NCBI GenBank assembly: GCA_046293075.1
Contig: JBKBPL010000001.1
Coordinates: 124,001 to 188,000 of the forward strand
DNA from: Ga0077530 sp046293075
Lineage (GTDB): Bacteria; Pseudomonadota; Alphaproteobacteria; Rhizobiales; Hyphomicrobiaceae
Direction: 5' to 3'
DNA length: 64,000 nt
The translations under genes and the position numbers were made by a program. Numbering within the stretch: the first letter of the stretch is position 1; every line of letters begins with the position of its first letter. Shown piece after piece: positions 41,660-53,799 of this stretch. The notes below the pieces were generated by a model. The model was not told the origin of the DNA. It made no database searches and saw only the letters and a list, made by a program, of their open reading frames with translations.

Positions 41660-42886
41660 ATGACAGCTGCTCCGACCGGATTGCATGCGCTCGCCCAGGG
41701 CGTGATCCTCTCACCCTTCACGCGCATTCGCCGCCTGCTCGAAGGCATCGAGCCTGGGATGTCCCCGCCGATCGAGATGATGGTCGGCGAGCCGCGCGAG
41801 GTCATGCCGGCGTTCGTCGCCGACAAGATGGTCGAGGCCAAGGAGACGCTGGCCAAGTATCCGCCGATCCGCACGAGTGAGGAACTGCGCATGGCGATCG
41901 GTGCCTGGATCGAGCGCCGCTATGGGATCGCGGGAATGATCGATCCGCTCCGCCACGTGCATCCGCTCAATGGCTCGCGCGAGGGGCTCTTCTTCGCCAT
42001 CCTGCCGGCCGTCGGCCGCAAGGTCGTCGAGGGGGAGGGGCGCCCCGTCGTCCTGCTGCCGAACCCCATGTATCACGCCTATCTCGGCGCCACGTACGCG
42101 GCGAATTGCGAGCCCGTGTTCCTCGACGCGACGGCCGAGACGGGCTTTCTCCCCGATCTCGATGCGCTGGAGAAGCAACCCGACACGCTCGCCCGCACGG
42201 TCGCCTTCTATCTCTGCTCGCCGGCCAACCCGCAGGGTGCGGTCGCGAGCCCCGACTACATCCGCAAGGCCCTTGCTCTCGCGCGCCAATACAACTTCAT
42301 GCTCTTTTTCGACGAGTGCTACTCGGAGATCTACACGCGAGAGCCGCCGATCGGCGGGCTGCAGGTGGCGGCGCGCACGCCCGGGGGCTTCAAGAACATC
42401 ATCGTCTTCAATTCGCTCTCGAAGCGATCGAACCTGCCGGGCCTGCGCTCGGGATTCGCGGCCGGTGACGCCGATTTTCTCGAGACGTTCGCCGAGATCC
42501 GCAATCTGGTGGCGCCGCAAATGCCGGGCGTCGTCCAGCACGCGTCCGTGGCCGTGTGGAGCGAGGAGCAGCACGTGGCCGTCATCCGCCAGGCCTACCG
42601 GGCCAAGTTCGACGTCTGCGACGAGGTTCTGGGGGACCGCTTCGGCTACCGGCGCCCCGCCGGCGGATTCTTCCTCTGGCTCGATATGAGCCATCTTGGC
42701 GGGTCTGTACCCGCGACCGTAACGCTTTGGAAACGCTGCGGTGTGAAGGTTGTCCCAGGTGCCTATCTGGCGCAGCCGAACGCGCGTGGGGTCAATCCGG
42801 CCGAACAGTACATCCGTGTCGCCCTGGTGCACGATGTGGCCACGATCCGGGAGGCGCTTAAGCGTGTCGTTGCGATCGAGGCGTAA
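41660..42886 (+). CDS. PLP-dependent aminotransferase, DapC-like (succinyldiaminopimelate aminotransferase)
   Basis: A 408-residue class I/II aminotransferase. The N-terminal PFTRIRRLLEGIEPG and EPREVMPAFV patterns and the PLP-binding Lys in NSLSKRSNLPGLRSGF match the alphaproteobacterial DapC group, which makes N-succinyl-LL-diaminopimelate for lysine and peptidoglycan synthesis. The catalytic Asp is in FDECYSEIY and the C-terminal Arg in YIRVALVHD. Start ATG 41660 lies 28 bases after the hydrolase gene. ftsK follows 15 bases later, so all three may be co-transcribed. Confidence 0.85.
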   Translation: MTAAPTGLHALAQGVILSPFTRIRRLLEGIEPGMSPPIEMMVGEPREVMPAFVADKMVEAKETLAKYPPIRTSEELRMAIGAWIERRYGIAGMIDPLRHVHPLNGSREGLFFAILPAVGRKVVEGEGRPVVLLPNPMYHAYLGATYAANCEPVFLDATAETGFLPDLDALEKQPDTLARTVAFYLCSPANPQGAVASPDYIRKALALARQYNFMLFFDECYSEIYTREPPIGGLQVAARTPGGFKNIIVFNSLSKRSNLPGLRSGFAAGDADFLETFAEIRNLVAPQMPGVVQHASVAVWSEEQHVAVIRQAYRAKFDVCDEVLGDRFGYRRPAGGFFLWLDMSHLGGSVPATVTLWKRCGVKVVPGAYLAQPNARGVNPAEQYIRVALVHDVATIREALKRVVAIEA

Positions 42887-42901
42887 CAGCAACTTTGGAT
42901 C

Positions 42902-45415
42902 ATGGCGTTGTATGGCTCCAGCTATGAGCCGAGGCCGATTCTTCCGCAGCCCTTGGAAGAGCGGCTTAGGGGCAGCTTTTGGTGGCTCGCGGGCGTCCTG
43001 CTCGCGGCGCTGACGGCGGCTGGCTGGCTGAGCCTGATCACCTGGTCGGCGGCGGACCCGAGCCTTACGCACGCCGCCGGCGGCATCACGCGCAACTGGA
43101 TGGGCCCGCTCGGCGCCATCTTTTCCGACCTCTTGCTGCAATCCATCGGCCTCGCCGCCATCTTCGGCATGGTCATCATGACCTTCTGGAGTGCGGAGCT
43201 GATCCTGCGCCGGCGGCTCATCGAGGCGCGCTGGCGCATGATGGTCGCCCCCGTCGCGCTGCTGATCCTCGCCGGCGCCCTCGCGTCGCTGCCGCCGCCG
43301 GCGAGTTGGCCGCTGCATCATGGCCTCGGTGGTGCGTTCGGGGGGATGGTCCTGAAGCTCGCCTCGAGCGGCTTCGCCATCATCAATCCGGGTCGGGCTG
43401 GGCTCGTGGCCGGCCTGGTGCTGTTTGCCGGCGGCATGAGTGCGCTCTCGGCAGCGCTTGGCCTCACACTGCGCGAGTACGCTCTTCTCTGGCAGCGGGA
43501 CCCGCGCGCCGAGCCGAGCGTCTTTGGTGGGGCCCTCAGCGGCCTCACGCAGCGCCTCAAGGCCGGGCGAGCCAACTGGCGGTCCACGCGCGCCCGCTAT
43601 GATTTCTACAACGAGCCCGAGTTCGTCCCGCCGCCCGGTCCAATGATGGCCTATGCCGGCGCATCCGATCAGAGGCCGGTCCACCGCGCGCCGGTGCCCC
43701 CCGATGATGACGAGCCTCCGATAACGTTCGACACGGCGACCGAGAAGGAGAGCCGCCGCATCGCCGAGCGCTTTGCACCACCGGGCGCGCGCCCGCAGCC
43801 GGCCCGCTTCGAACGCGCGCCGGCGCTGGCTCCCGAGCCGCCCTTGCGCCCCACGCCTGCGCCACAACCAGCACCGCCACACCCGCGCCGCCGCACGCCG
43901 CGGCCGCAGGGCTTCAAGCGCCCATCGCTCGACATCCTGCGTCGCCCCCCGCCCTCGAAACAGGGTGCCGAGATCAGCCACGCGGTCATGCGCGGCAATG
44001 CGCGACTGCTCGAGGACGTGCTCGCCGACTTCGGCGTGAAGGGCGAGATCAAGGACATCCGCCCGGGCCCGGTCGTGACGCTCTACGAGCTGGTGCCGGC
44101 GCGCGGCACCAAGTCCGCGCGCGTCATCGCGCTTGCTGATGACATCGCCCGCTCGATGAGTGCCGCATCGGCCCGCATTGCCGTCGTGCCGGGACGCAAC
44201 GCCATCGGGATCGAGCTGCCGAACGCGCGGCGGGAAGCCGTATTCCTGCGCGAGCTGCTCGAGGCCGAGCCTTTCGTCGCCAGCGACGCGCACCTGCCGA
44301 TTACGCTCGGCAAGAGCATTGCCGGCGAGCCGATCGTCGTCGATCTCGCGCGTATGCCGCATCTGCTCATCGCCGGCACCACCGGCTCCGGCAAGTCGGT
44401 CGGCGTCAATGCGCTCATCCTGTCGCTGCTCTACCGGCATTCACCGGAGACCTGCCGCTTCCTCATGATCGATCCGAAGATGCTGGAGCTCTCCGCCTAC
44501 AACGGCATCCCGCATCTGCTGACGCCCGTCGTTACGGACCCGCACCAGGCTGCCGCCGCACTCGAATGGGTCGTGCGCGAGATGGAGGAGCGCTATCGGC
44601 GCATGTCCAAGCTCGGTGTACGCAACATCGAGATGTTCAACACGCGTGTGCGCGCGGCCGCCGAGCGTGGCGAGAGGCTCGCGCGCCGCGTGCAGACCGG
44701 TTTCCATCCCGAGACCGGCAAGCCGATGTTCGAGAGCGAGCCGCTCGACTACGCGCCCATGCCGTTCATCGTCGTCGTGGTCGATGAGTTCGCCGACCTG
44801 ATGGTCGTCGCGGGCAAGGAGGTTGAAGGCGCCGTGCAGCGGCTGGCGCAGATGGCGCGCGCGGCCGGCATCCACCTCATCATGGCGACGCAGCGCCCGA
44901 GCGTCGACGTCATCACCGGTACGATCAAGGCGAACTTCCCGACGCGCATCAGCTTCAAGGTTGCTTCCAAGATCGACAGCCGCACGATCCTCAACGAGCA
45001 GGGCGCCGAACAGCTTCTCGGCGCCGGCGACATGCTGTTCGCCTCGGGTGCCGGCGGCGCGATCATGCGCGTGCATGGGCCGTTCGTGTCCGATGAGGAG
45101 GTCGAGCAGGTTGCCAATCACCTGCGCGCAGAGGGCGAGCCGGCTTATGTCGATGTCATCCTCGATCACGCGCCGGAAGAAGAGGAGCAGGACCCCGAGG
45201 ATGAGGCCGACGAGCTCTTCGACCGCGCCGTCGCCCTCGTCGTGCGCGAGCAGCGGGCCTCGACGAGCTTCCTGCAGCGCCGCCTCGCCATCGGCTACAA
45301 CCGCGCTGCCGACCTCATCGAGCGCATGGAGCGCGAGGGGCTGGTCGGCCCGGCGAGCCCGGTGGGCAAGCGCGACATTCTCCTCGGCGCTGGTGCACGT
45401 GACGAGCTGCTTTGA
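42902..45415 (+). CDS. ftsK: DNA translocase FtsK
   Basis: Septum-anchored motor that pumps DNA and activates XerCD at dif. The 837-residue protein has four hydrophobic segments within about 25-190, a proline-rich linker of about 190-345, and a motor domain with Walker A in GTTGSGKSVGVN and Walker B in VVVDEFADLM. The C-terminal gamma winged helix (about 770-837) reads KOPS sites. Length is typical for Alphaproteobacteria with a short linker. It partners xerD on the same window. Confidence 0.95.
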   Translation: MALYGSSYEPRPILPQPLEERLRGSFWWLAGVLLAALTAAGWLSLITWSAADPSLTHAAGGITRNWMGPLGAIFSDLLLQSIGLAAIFGMVIMTFWSAELILRRRLIEARWRMMVAPVALLILAGALASLPPPASWPLHHGLGGAFGGMVLKLASSGFAIINPGRAGLVAGLVLFAGGMSALSAALGLTLREYALLWQRDPRAEPSVFGGALSGLTQRLKAGRANWRSTRARYDFYNEPEFVPPPGPMMAYAGASDQRPVHRAPVPPDDDEPPITFDTATEKESRRIAERFAPPGARPQPARFERAPALAPEPPLRPTPAPQPAPPHPRRRTPRPQGFKRPSLDILRRPPPSKQGAEISHAVMRGNARLLEDVLADFGVKGEIKDIRPGPVVTLYELVPARGTKSARVIALADDIARSMSAASARIAVVPGRNAIGIELPNARREAVFLRELLEAEPFVASDAHLPITLGKSIAGEPIVVDLARMPHLLIAGTTGSGKSVGVNALILSLLYRHSPETCRFLMIDPKMLELSAYNGIPHLLTPVVTDPHQAAAALEWVVREMEERYRRMSKLGVRNIEMFNTRVRAAAERGERLARRVQTGFHPETGKPMFESEPLDYAPMPFIVVVVDEFADLMVVAGKEVEGAVQRLAQMARAAGIHLIMATQRPSVDVITGTIKANFPTRISFKVASKIDSRTILNEQGAEQLLGAGDMLFASGAGGAIMRVHGPFVSDEEVEQVANHLRAEGEPAYVDVILDHAPEEEEQDPEDEADELFDRAVALVVREQRASTSFLQRRLAIGYNRAADLIERMEREGLVGPASPVGKRDILLGAGARDELL

Positions 45416-45526
45416 CCTGGATCAAGAGCGCCGGCATTTGATGTGCGTAACGTCGCTGGCGGCTGATCCGTGGGCCCGGCTGCTGGTCCACCGCCTCAAC
45501 ATTGCCATCTACGACTAAAGGCTTAT

Positions 45527-45559
45527 TTGTGCATCGCACAATGATGTTGCATTGCACAA
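45527..45559 (+). promoter_or_regulatory. Paired TGC-N3-GCA dyads upstream of the phasin gene (PhaR-like operator)
   Basis: TTGTGC-ATC-GCACAA (45527-45541) and TTGCATTGCACAA (45547-45559) both contain TGC-N3-GCA. The PHB regulator PhaR binds TGC-rich dyads of this kind ahead of phasin genes in other Alphaproteobacteria. The sites lie about 110-140 bases before the phasin start. Confidence 0.6.
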
Positions 45560-45669
45560 TAAACTGCCCTACATACTGATCACGGACAACATTCCTGCGT
45601 GAGCCAAGCCTCATGTCGATGCCATCCGGCCCCCGATCCAAGCCCTCGCCAGAGAAACGGAGACCACAG

Positions 45670-46125
45670 ATGAATGAGCCCTTCACGCGCCAGGCGGAGC
45701 AGTTCATGAACGCCGCCAAGTCGGCGAAGATTCCTGAGAATTTTCAGTCTCTTGCCGAAGAGGGCGTGACCCGCTCGAAGGAGGCCTTCGAGACGCTCAG
45801 CGCCGCCGCCAAGGATCAGGTGAAGGCTGCCGAGGAACTCGCGCTGGCCACGCAGGCTGGCTTCAAGTCGATCAGCCACAAGCTGATGGACAACACGGTC
45901 GCCAATGCCGAGGCCGCGTTCGAGGCTGCCAGCGCGATCGCCCGTGCAGGCACGGTTCCCGAGGCGCTGCGCCTCCAGGCCGAGTTTGTCCAGCGCCAGC
46001 TCGCGACCGCCGGTGCTCAGACCAGGGAGCTCATCGAGCTCTCGAGCCGCGTCGCGACCCAGGCCTTCGAGACCGCCGCCGAAGCAACCGCCAAGACCGT
46101 CGAGAAGGCGCGCAAGCGCGCTTGA
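45670..46125 (+). CDS. Phasin family protein
   Basis: A 151-residue, Ala-rich, helical protein with no signal or membrane segment, matching the phasin_2 pattern (FTRQAEQFMNAAKSAKIPEN, then EGVTRSKEAFETL). Phasins coat polyhydroxyalkanoate granules. ATG 45670 has GGAG eight bases upstream. The TGC-type dyads upstream and an intrinsic terminator downstream make it a stand-alone regulated unit. Confidence 0.88.
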   Translation: MNEPFTRQAEQFMNAAKSAKIPENFQSLAEEGVTRSKEAFETLSAAAKDQVKAAEELALATQAGFKSISHKLMDNTVANAEAAFEAASAIARAGTVPEALRLQAEFVQRQLATAGAQTRELIELSSRVATQAFETAAEATAKTVEKARKRA

Positions 46126-46153
46126 TCGGGTTCGAGGCAGCAAACATGTAGCG

Positions 46154-46188
46154 AAGGCCCGCGGGAGCAGTCTTGCGGGCCTTTTGCT
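46154..46188 (+). terminator. Intrinsic terminator after the phasin gene
   Basis: AAGGCCCGC (46154-46162) and GCGGGCCTT (46175-46183) form a perfect 9-bp stem with a 12-base loop, ending in a TTTT run. Confidence 0.85.
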
Positions 46189-46542
46189 TTGCGCGCATCG
46201 ATCGCACCCAGCGCGGCGGTGGCCGCGTGCGCCACATCTTGCCGAAGGCGCATCTTCGACATGACGGACAGCCCCGGGGCCCCGCCGCCTTATCTTTTCG
46301 AGCTCGCTGCGCGCGCCTTCCTCTCCATTGCCTCTAGATGCGGAGTGGGTCGGGAAGCGGGGCGGCAGAGACGCGATCGTTGGCGCGTGCCGCCGCCCCT
46401 CGACGTGCCGAAGGCGCGAGCAGGCAAATTCGGCTAACGTCGCTTGCCGAACTGGAGCCCGCCTCGCGTGCCGACAGAGCCGTCCTTGCCGAACGCCGAC
46501 ACACATGCGACTCGCCGCGGCCCGCGCTTCACCAATTCCTAC
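46189..46542 (+). other. Intergenic stretch with a degenerate palindromic repeat pair
   Basis: No gene is supported here. At about 46315-46405 a decayed version of the paired repeat can be recognised: CTCTCCATTGCC, GTCGGGAAGCGGGGCGGC, a 20-base spacer and then GCCGCCGCCCCTCGACG in inverted orientation. The rest shows no clear RNA or operator. Confidence 0.45.
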
Positions 46543-47118
46543 ATGACGCGCCTGACCCTGCAGGCGCTCCGCGCGCTCGTGCATGGGGCGCGGCTCATCC
46601 TCCAGACGCTGATCGCGCTTGTCATCGTCTTCGAGGAATGGGGCTGGCGGCCCCTTGCGGCAGCGCTGGCGCAGCTCGCGCGGCTCAAGCCGATCGCCTG
46701 GATCGAGGCGCAGATCCAGCGCCTGCCGCCATACGGTGCGCTCCTCGTCTTCGGCGCCCCTTCGCTGCTGCTCCTGCCGCTGAAGCTGCTGTCGTTCTAT
46801 CTCATCGCTTCGGGGCGCGAGATGGAGGCCGCGGCCCTGTTCGTGGCGGCAAAAGTGGTCGGTACGGCGACCGTCGCGCGCCTCTTCCAGCTCACGGAAG
46901 CACAGCTCCTGCGCATTCCGTGGTTCGCATGGGCGTATTGGATCTTCATGCCGTGGAAGGCGGCGCTGACGGCGTGGATCCGGGCGTCGTGGCCGTGGCG
47001 CTACGGCCGCATCGTCAAGGCGCGCGTGCGCCGCCTGCTACAACCGCTGGCGCGGGCCATGCGCGCGGAGGCGGCGCTGTTCCTGGCACGGGTTCGGGGA
47101 TGGCTCGGCAGGACCTGA
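46543..47118 (+). CDS. Multi-pass membrane protein of unknown function
   Basis: A product of about 191 residues with several hydrophobic helices (RLILQTLIALVIVFEEWGW, LVFGAPSLLLLPLKLLSFYL, AALFVAAKVVGTATVARLF and WFAWAYWIFMPWKAALTAW) and a basic C-terminal tail. No catalytic motif is seen. The start is uncertain: ATG 46543 gives a membrane-type N-terminus, whereas TTG 46444 or GTG 46468 would add a polar tail. It converges on atpC with seven bases between stops. Confidence 0.65.
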   Translation: MTRLTLQALRALVHGARLILQTLIALVIVFEEWGWRPLAAALAQLARLKPIAWIEAQIQRLPPYGALLVFGAPSLLLLPLKLLSFYLIASGREMEAAALFVAAKVVGTATVARLFQLTEAQLLRIPWFAWAYWIFMPWKAALTAWIRASWPWRYGRIVKARVRRLLQPLARAMRAEAALFLARVRGWLGRT

Positions 47119-47125
47119 ATTCAGC

Positions 47126-47530
47126 TCAGGCCGCGGCGCGCGCGCTGCCCAGAGACTTGAGCGCGGCGATGGCGTCGTTGGCCAGCAGCCGGCCCGCGTC
47201 GTCCACGGCGGATGCCAGCATCTGCTCGGCGACCCGCAATTCCTCGGCAATCTGGCCGGGCTCGGCGGCACTGACGTCGACGAGGTTCTGCGCGAGGATC
47301 GTGAGCTGCGTCGGGTCGACCTCGGCGAAGCCGCCGCGTACATAGATGCGGCGCTGGCCCGATGCCTGCTTGATGTCGAGCATCCCAGGACGCAGCGCGC
47401 TGATGACCGGCGCATGACCGGGGAGGACCGTGAAGTCGCCTTCGAGGCCCGGCACGATCACCTCGGTCGCCTCCCCGGAGAGAAGCACCCGCTCGGGGCT
47501 GACGAGCTCGATCTTGAAAGTGCCTGCCAT
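47126..47530 (-). CDS. atpC: F1 ATP synthase epsilon subunit
   Basis: Rotor subunit that couples and regulates F1. The 134-residue product has the N-terminal beta-sandwich (FKIELVSPERVLLSGEATEV, then GLEGDFTVLPGHAPVI) and a C-terminal helical hairpin. Typical length. It is last in the atp operon, separated from atpD by a small cysteine protein gene instead of following it directly. Confidence 0.94.
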   Translation of the reverse strand: MAGTFKIELVSPERVLLSGEATEVIVPGLEGDFTVLPGHAPVISALRPGMLDIKQASGQRRIYVRGGFAEVDPTQLTILAQNLVDVSAAEPGQIAEELRVAEQMLASAVDDAGRLLANDAIAALKSLGSARAAA

Positions 47531-47627
47531 GACGGTTCCTGGTCTCTAGCTCCTGGGGCGAGCGCTCCGCGCGGGGCATTGCGCTCGCCATGATCGGGTG
47601 TGCCGCTGCACGATGGCGATGAACGCC

Positions 47628-47852
47628 TCAGGCGGTCTTTTCGTCGTCCTGCTCCTGCAGCTGGGTGCCGCAGAAGGGGCAGAAGAAGACTGGATAGTCC
47701 ACCATGCCCTCGTCGTCGTCCTTCTCGCCCTCGGCGATGCCGACAGACATGTACAGCACGCCATCGTCACCGACCTCGATCAGTGGCGCGAACTCCTTGG
47801 ACGTCAGCACCTCCTTGAGCGTCGCGCAGCACGATCCAAATTCGTCGCTCAT
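47628..47852 (-). CDS. Small acidic four-cysteine protein between atpD and atpC
   Basis: A 74-residue product with Cys8-Cys9 at the N-terminus and a CPFC pair (Cys58, Cys61) near the C-terminus, plus an acidic middle (EGEKDDDEG). The cysteine pairs suggest a zinc ribbon or other metal site. ATG 47852 has GGAGAGGGG upstream. It sits 105 bases after atpD and 97 before atpC on the same strand, so it is probably part of the operon. I do not recognise a family; a link to ATP synthase is only positional. Confidence 0.65.
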   Translation of the reverse strand: MSDEFGSCCATLKEVLTSKEFAPLIEVGDDGVLYMSVGIAEGEKDDDEGMVDYPVFFCPFCGTQLQEQDDEKTA

Positions 47853-47957
47853 GCCGTTCCCCTCTCCGCGGCCGTGGCCGTCTGCTGATGGGACCACCCC
47901 ACCACACGCCCACCGCGGCTCGTGGCGCTCAGTCCCTGCCCCTGCCCTGTTCCCGGA

Positions 47958-49394
<1,437 letters not shown>

Positions 49395-49484
49395 GGTGTT
49401 CCTCGTCCTTTGATCCGCTCGCGCCGGCCTCTGGTCTCGATGACGGCCCGGCGCCTTGTTCGAATTCCCTGTGTGGAGTGGACG

Positions 49485-50372
49485 CTAGAGCGCCTCGGCT
49501 CCGGAGATGATCTCGATCAGCTCCTTGGTGATGTTTGCCTGGCGCTGGCGATTGTACCGGATCGTCAGCTTGTTGATCATGTCGCCGGCGTTGCGCGTCG
49601 CGTTGTCCATGGCGGTCATGCGCGCGCCCTGCTCGCCAGCCGCATTCTCGAGTAGCCCGCGGAAGATCTGCGTCGCGATGTTACGCTTCAGGAGCTGGCC
49701 GAGGATCTCCTCTTCCGAGGGCTCGTACTCGTAGATCGCCTCCGCCTTGGCGGGCTGCGTCCCTTCGGCCTTCTCGGGGAGCTTGGCCGGTATGAGCTGC
49801 AGCGTCGTCGGCAGCTGCGTGATGACGTTCTTGAATTCGGAGTAATAGAGCGTGGCGACATCAAACTCGCCGGCCGCGAACATCGCCATGACCTTCTCGC
49901 CAATGTCCTCGGCATGGACGAAGCCGAGCTGTCGGACGGCCTTGAGGTCCACGCGATCGACAATGAGCTTCGCGAAGTCGCGGCGCAGGTTGTCGTAACC
50001 TTTGCGGCCGACGGCGAGGATCTTAACGGACTTGCCGGCCTGGAGCAGACGGCGGATGTCCTGGCGGGCCCGCCGCGCGATGTTCGAGTTGAAGCCGCCG
50101 CAAAGGCCGCGCTCCGCCGTCATCACGATGAGGAGGTGCGTGTCGTCCTTGCCGGTGCCGACGAGGAGGGGCGACATCCCCTCCTTGCTGGCGAGGCGGC
50201 TGTTGAGATTCGCAAGGATCTGGTCCATGCGCTGGGCGTAGGGACGCGCGGCCTGGGCCGCATCCTGGGCGCGCCTCAGCTTTGCCGCGGCGACCATCTG
50301 CATGGCCTTGGTGATCTTACGCGTCGCCTTGACCGAGGCGATGCGCGTGCGCATGTCTTTCAGTGATGCCAT
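49485..50372 (-). CDS. atpG: F1 ATP synthase gamma subunit
   Basis: Central rotor shaft. The 295-residue product has the N-terminal MASLKDMRTRIASVKATRKI and the C-terminal GDMINKLTIRYNRQRQANIT helices that form the coiled coil, with the Rossmann-like domain between. It lies between atpA and atpD as usual. Confidence 0.96.
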   Translation of the reverse strand: MASLKDMRTRIASVKATRKITKAMQMVAAAKLRRAQDAAQAARPYAQRMDQILANLNSRLASKEGMSPLLVGTGKDDTHLLIVMTAERGLCGGFNSNIARRARQDIRRLLQAGKSVKILAVGRKGYDNLRRDFAKLIVDRVDLKAVRQLGFVHAEDIGEKVMAMFAAGEFDVATLYYSEFKNVITQLPTTLQLIPAKLPEKAEGTQPAKAEAIYEYEPSEEEILGQLLKRNIATQIFRGLLENAAGEQGARMTAMDNATRNAGDMINKLTIRYNRQRQANITKELIEIISGAEAL

Positions 50373-50431
50373 GGCGTCGCGGCCGTCCCTGTCTCAGTTG
50401 AGCCCCGTCTCACGCAGTCTGCGAGCAGCGA

Positions 50432-51960
<1,529 letters not shown>

Positions 51961-51961
<1 letters not shown>

Positions 51962-52521
51962 CAGCGGACCTCTTTCATGGCGGTCTTGAGTGACGTGAGC
52001 TTGGTACGAAGCGAGCTGTCGATCATGCGCGAGCCCATCTTGACGATGAGCCCGCCAAGCAGCGTCGGATCGACCTTGGTGATGAGTTGGATGTCCTTGC
52101 CGGCCGAAGCGCGAAGCGTCTCCTTAAGTGCGGCAAGCTGGTCCTCAGTGAGGGGGTGGGCGCTGGCGACCTCGGCATTGACCTCGCCGCGCTGGCGGGC
52201 GGCAAGGGCGAGAAACGTCCGGATCATGTCCGATAGTGCAAAAAGGCGCCGGTTGCGCGCCAGCACCCTGAGGAAGTTCACGACGAGCGGCACGAAGCCG
52301 GCCCTCTCGGCCACGGCGGCTATGGCGCGGCCCTGCTCGTCGCTCGAGAACACGGGGCTGCGCACCATGCGCTTCAGGTCGGCGCTCTCGCCAAGCAGGC
52401 CTTGAAGCGCGATCAGATCCTTCTCGATCTGTCGGACTTGGTTGGCTTCCTCGGCGAGGTCGAACAGGGCCGATGCGTAGCGTCCCGCCACGCCCCCTGC
52501 GATGGTGTCGTCCGTGGCCAC
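51961..52521 (-). CDS. atpH: F1 ATP synthase delta subunit
   Basis: Peripheral stalk subunit joining F1 to the b subunits. The 186-residue product has the N-terminal helical bundle (GRYASALFDLAEEANQVRQIE) and the C-terminal region with TKVDPTLLGGLIVKMGSRMID. It is first of the operon, and no F0 genes are beside it, as expected in Alphaproteobacteria, where atpIBEF is separate. Its upstream 285 bases carry the operon promoter but no gene. Confidence 0.95.
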
Positions 52522-52806
52522 TGGTTGCGCTCTGCCCCTCTCAAAATGCCCAACATTCGCACCGGTGACCGGTGCTCAGCCCATGCGCGGCCGGCCCGGT
52601 CGGGTTGCTGCCGCCCCTCATGCGTGGGGATAGAACACGGCGCCCGCGCGGCTGCAACACCGGCGGCGCCATGCTCGGAAAGACGGGCGTTCGTCTAGCA
52701 CGGCCCGGCGGGCACATCAACGCTCGCCTTTGGCGCCGTCTTGCCGCATCGGGGCGCAAATTTGGCATAGCCGCGGACGCGACACTTCGCCGCCATTTCC
52801 GCACAT
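52522..52806 (-). other. Upstream region of the atp operon, no gene seen
   Basis: These 285 bases between atpH and the next gene (both on the minus strand) hold no supported frame. No clear promoter hexamers stand out in the GC-rich sequence. It presumably contains the atp operon promoter and the end of the upstream transcript. Confidence 0.4.
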
Positions 52807-53766
52807 TCAGTAGCCCCGCGTGCGATCCACGACCTCGCGCAGCGGCAGGCCATCCAAGTAACGGCGAATATTGTCCGAAAGGAGTTCCGCGACCCAGCGG
52901 TCGCGATCGGGATGAAAGCCGCCGATGTGGGGCAGAACCCAGATGCCGGGCGTCTTCCAGAAGGGGTGCTCGGGCGGCAGCGGCTCTGTGCGGAACACAT
53001 CCAGTACAGCACCGGCGATCGTCTTCGCTTTGACCGCCGCAATCAGGTCCTCATCGACGATCACGGCCCCGCGTGCGAAGTTGATGAGCCACGCGCTCGG
53101 CTTCATTTTGGCAATCCGCGCCGCATTGAAGAGATTTTCGGTGAGCGGCGTCACTGGCAGCAGCACCACCACGAAATCGCTCTCGGCCAGCACCCTGTCG
53201 GTTTCATCGAAACCGTAGACCTTTTCGACGCCGGCCACCGGGTTGGGCGTGCGCCTGGTGCCGATGACGCGCATCTCCAGAGCCGCCGCCTTCGGGGCGA
53301 GGGCCTGGCCGATCGCGCCAAGCCCCAGGATGGCGAGCGTCTTGCCGGCAAGCGTCTCGGAGACGCTGCGCTGCCAGCGGCACTCTGCCTGCGCCAGGGC
53401 AATCTGGTGATACTTCTTCGTGATGTGAAAGAGTGCGCCGAGGATGTTCTCGGGCATCTGGACGCGATGGGTGCCGCGCGCGGCGAGCAGCGTATGCGCC
53501 GTGGTGAGGTCCTTGCGCGCGAGCCAGTGATCGACGCCGGCGGTTAGCGACTGGATGATCTTGAGCCGTGGCATCTTCGTGAGCAGGCCCGGGGCGACGT
53601 TCATCGCGAACAGCACCTCGGCTTTCTCGAGATCCTCGGGCGTCGGCTCCGCGCCGGGGGCGATCACCTTGAAGTCGACGCGCGCGGCGAGGCCGTCGGC
53701 CGTCAGGCGATCCAGGTACGGCTTGGGGTTCGACAGGAACAGCAGGGCCTGCGGTTTATTGCTCAT
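52807..53766 (-). CDS. D-2-hydroxyacid dehydrogenase
   Basis: A 319-residue NAD(P)-dependent oxidoreductase. The nucleotide-binding motif GLGAIGQALAPKA is preceded by a catalytic-domain N-terminus (SLTAGVDHW), and the catalytic residues are Arg in NFARGAVI, Glu in FRTEPLP and His in LPHIGGFHP. The group resembles GhrA-like hydroxypyruvate/glyoxylate reductases. It is the last gene of a minus-strand cluster with a DenD-like dehydrogenase, so it may reduce or oxidise a hydroxyacid from the same pathway. Confidence 0.87.
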   Translation of the reverse strand: MSNKPQALLFLSNPKPYLDRLTADGLAARVDFKVIAPGAEPTPEDLEKAEVLFAMNVAPGLLTKMPRLKIIQSLTAGVDHWLARKDLTTAHTLLAARGTHRVQMPENILGALFHITKKYHQIALAQAECRWQRSVSETLAGKTLAILGLGAIGQALAPKAAALEMRVIGTRRTPNPVAGVEKVYGFDETDRVLAESDFVVVLLPVTPLTENLFNAARIAKMKPSAWLINFARGAVIVDEDLIAAVKAKTIAGAVLDVFRTEPLPPEHPFWKTPGIWVLPHIGGFHPDRDRWVAELLSDNIRRYLDGLPLREVVDRTRGY

Positions 53767-53799
53767 GACGTCGTCCTCAACTCGGTCGCGTCGAAGGGC

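Noticed and set aside
41711..44440. A 909-codon frame antisense to the aminotransferase and ftsK
   Set aside because: Shadow of two recognisable genes in GC-rich DNA.
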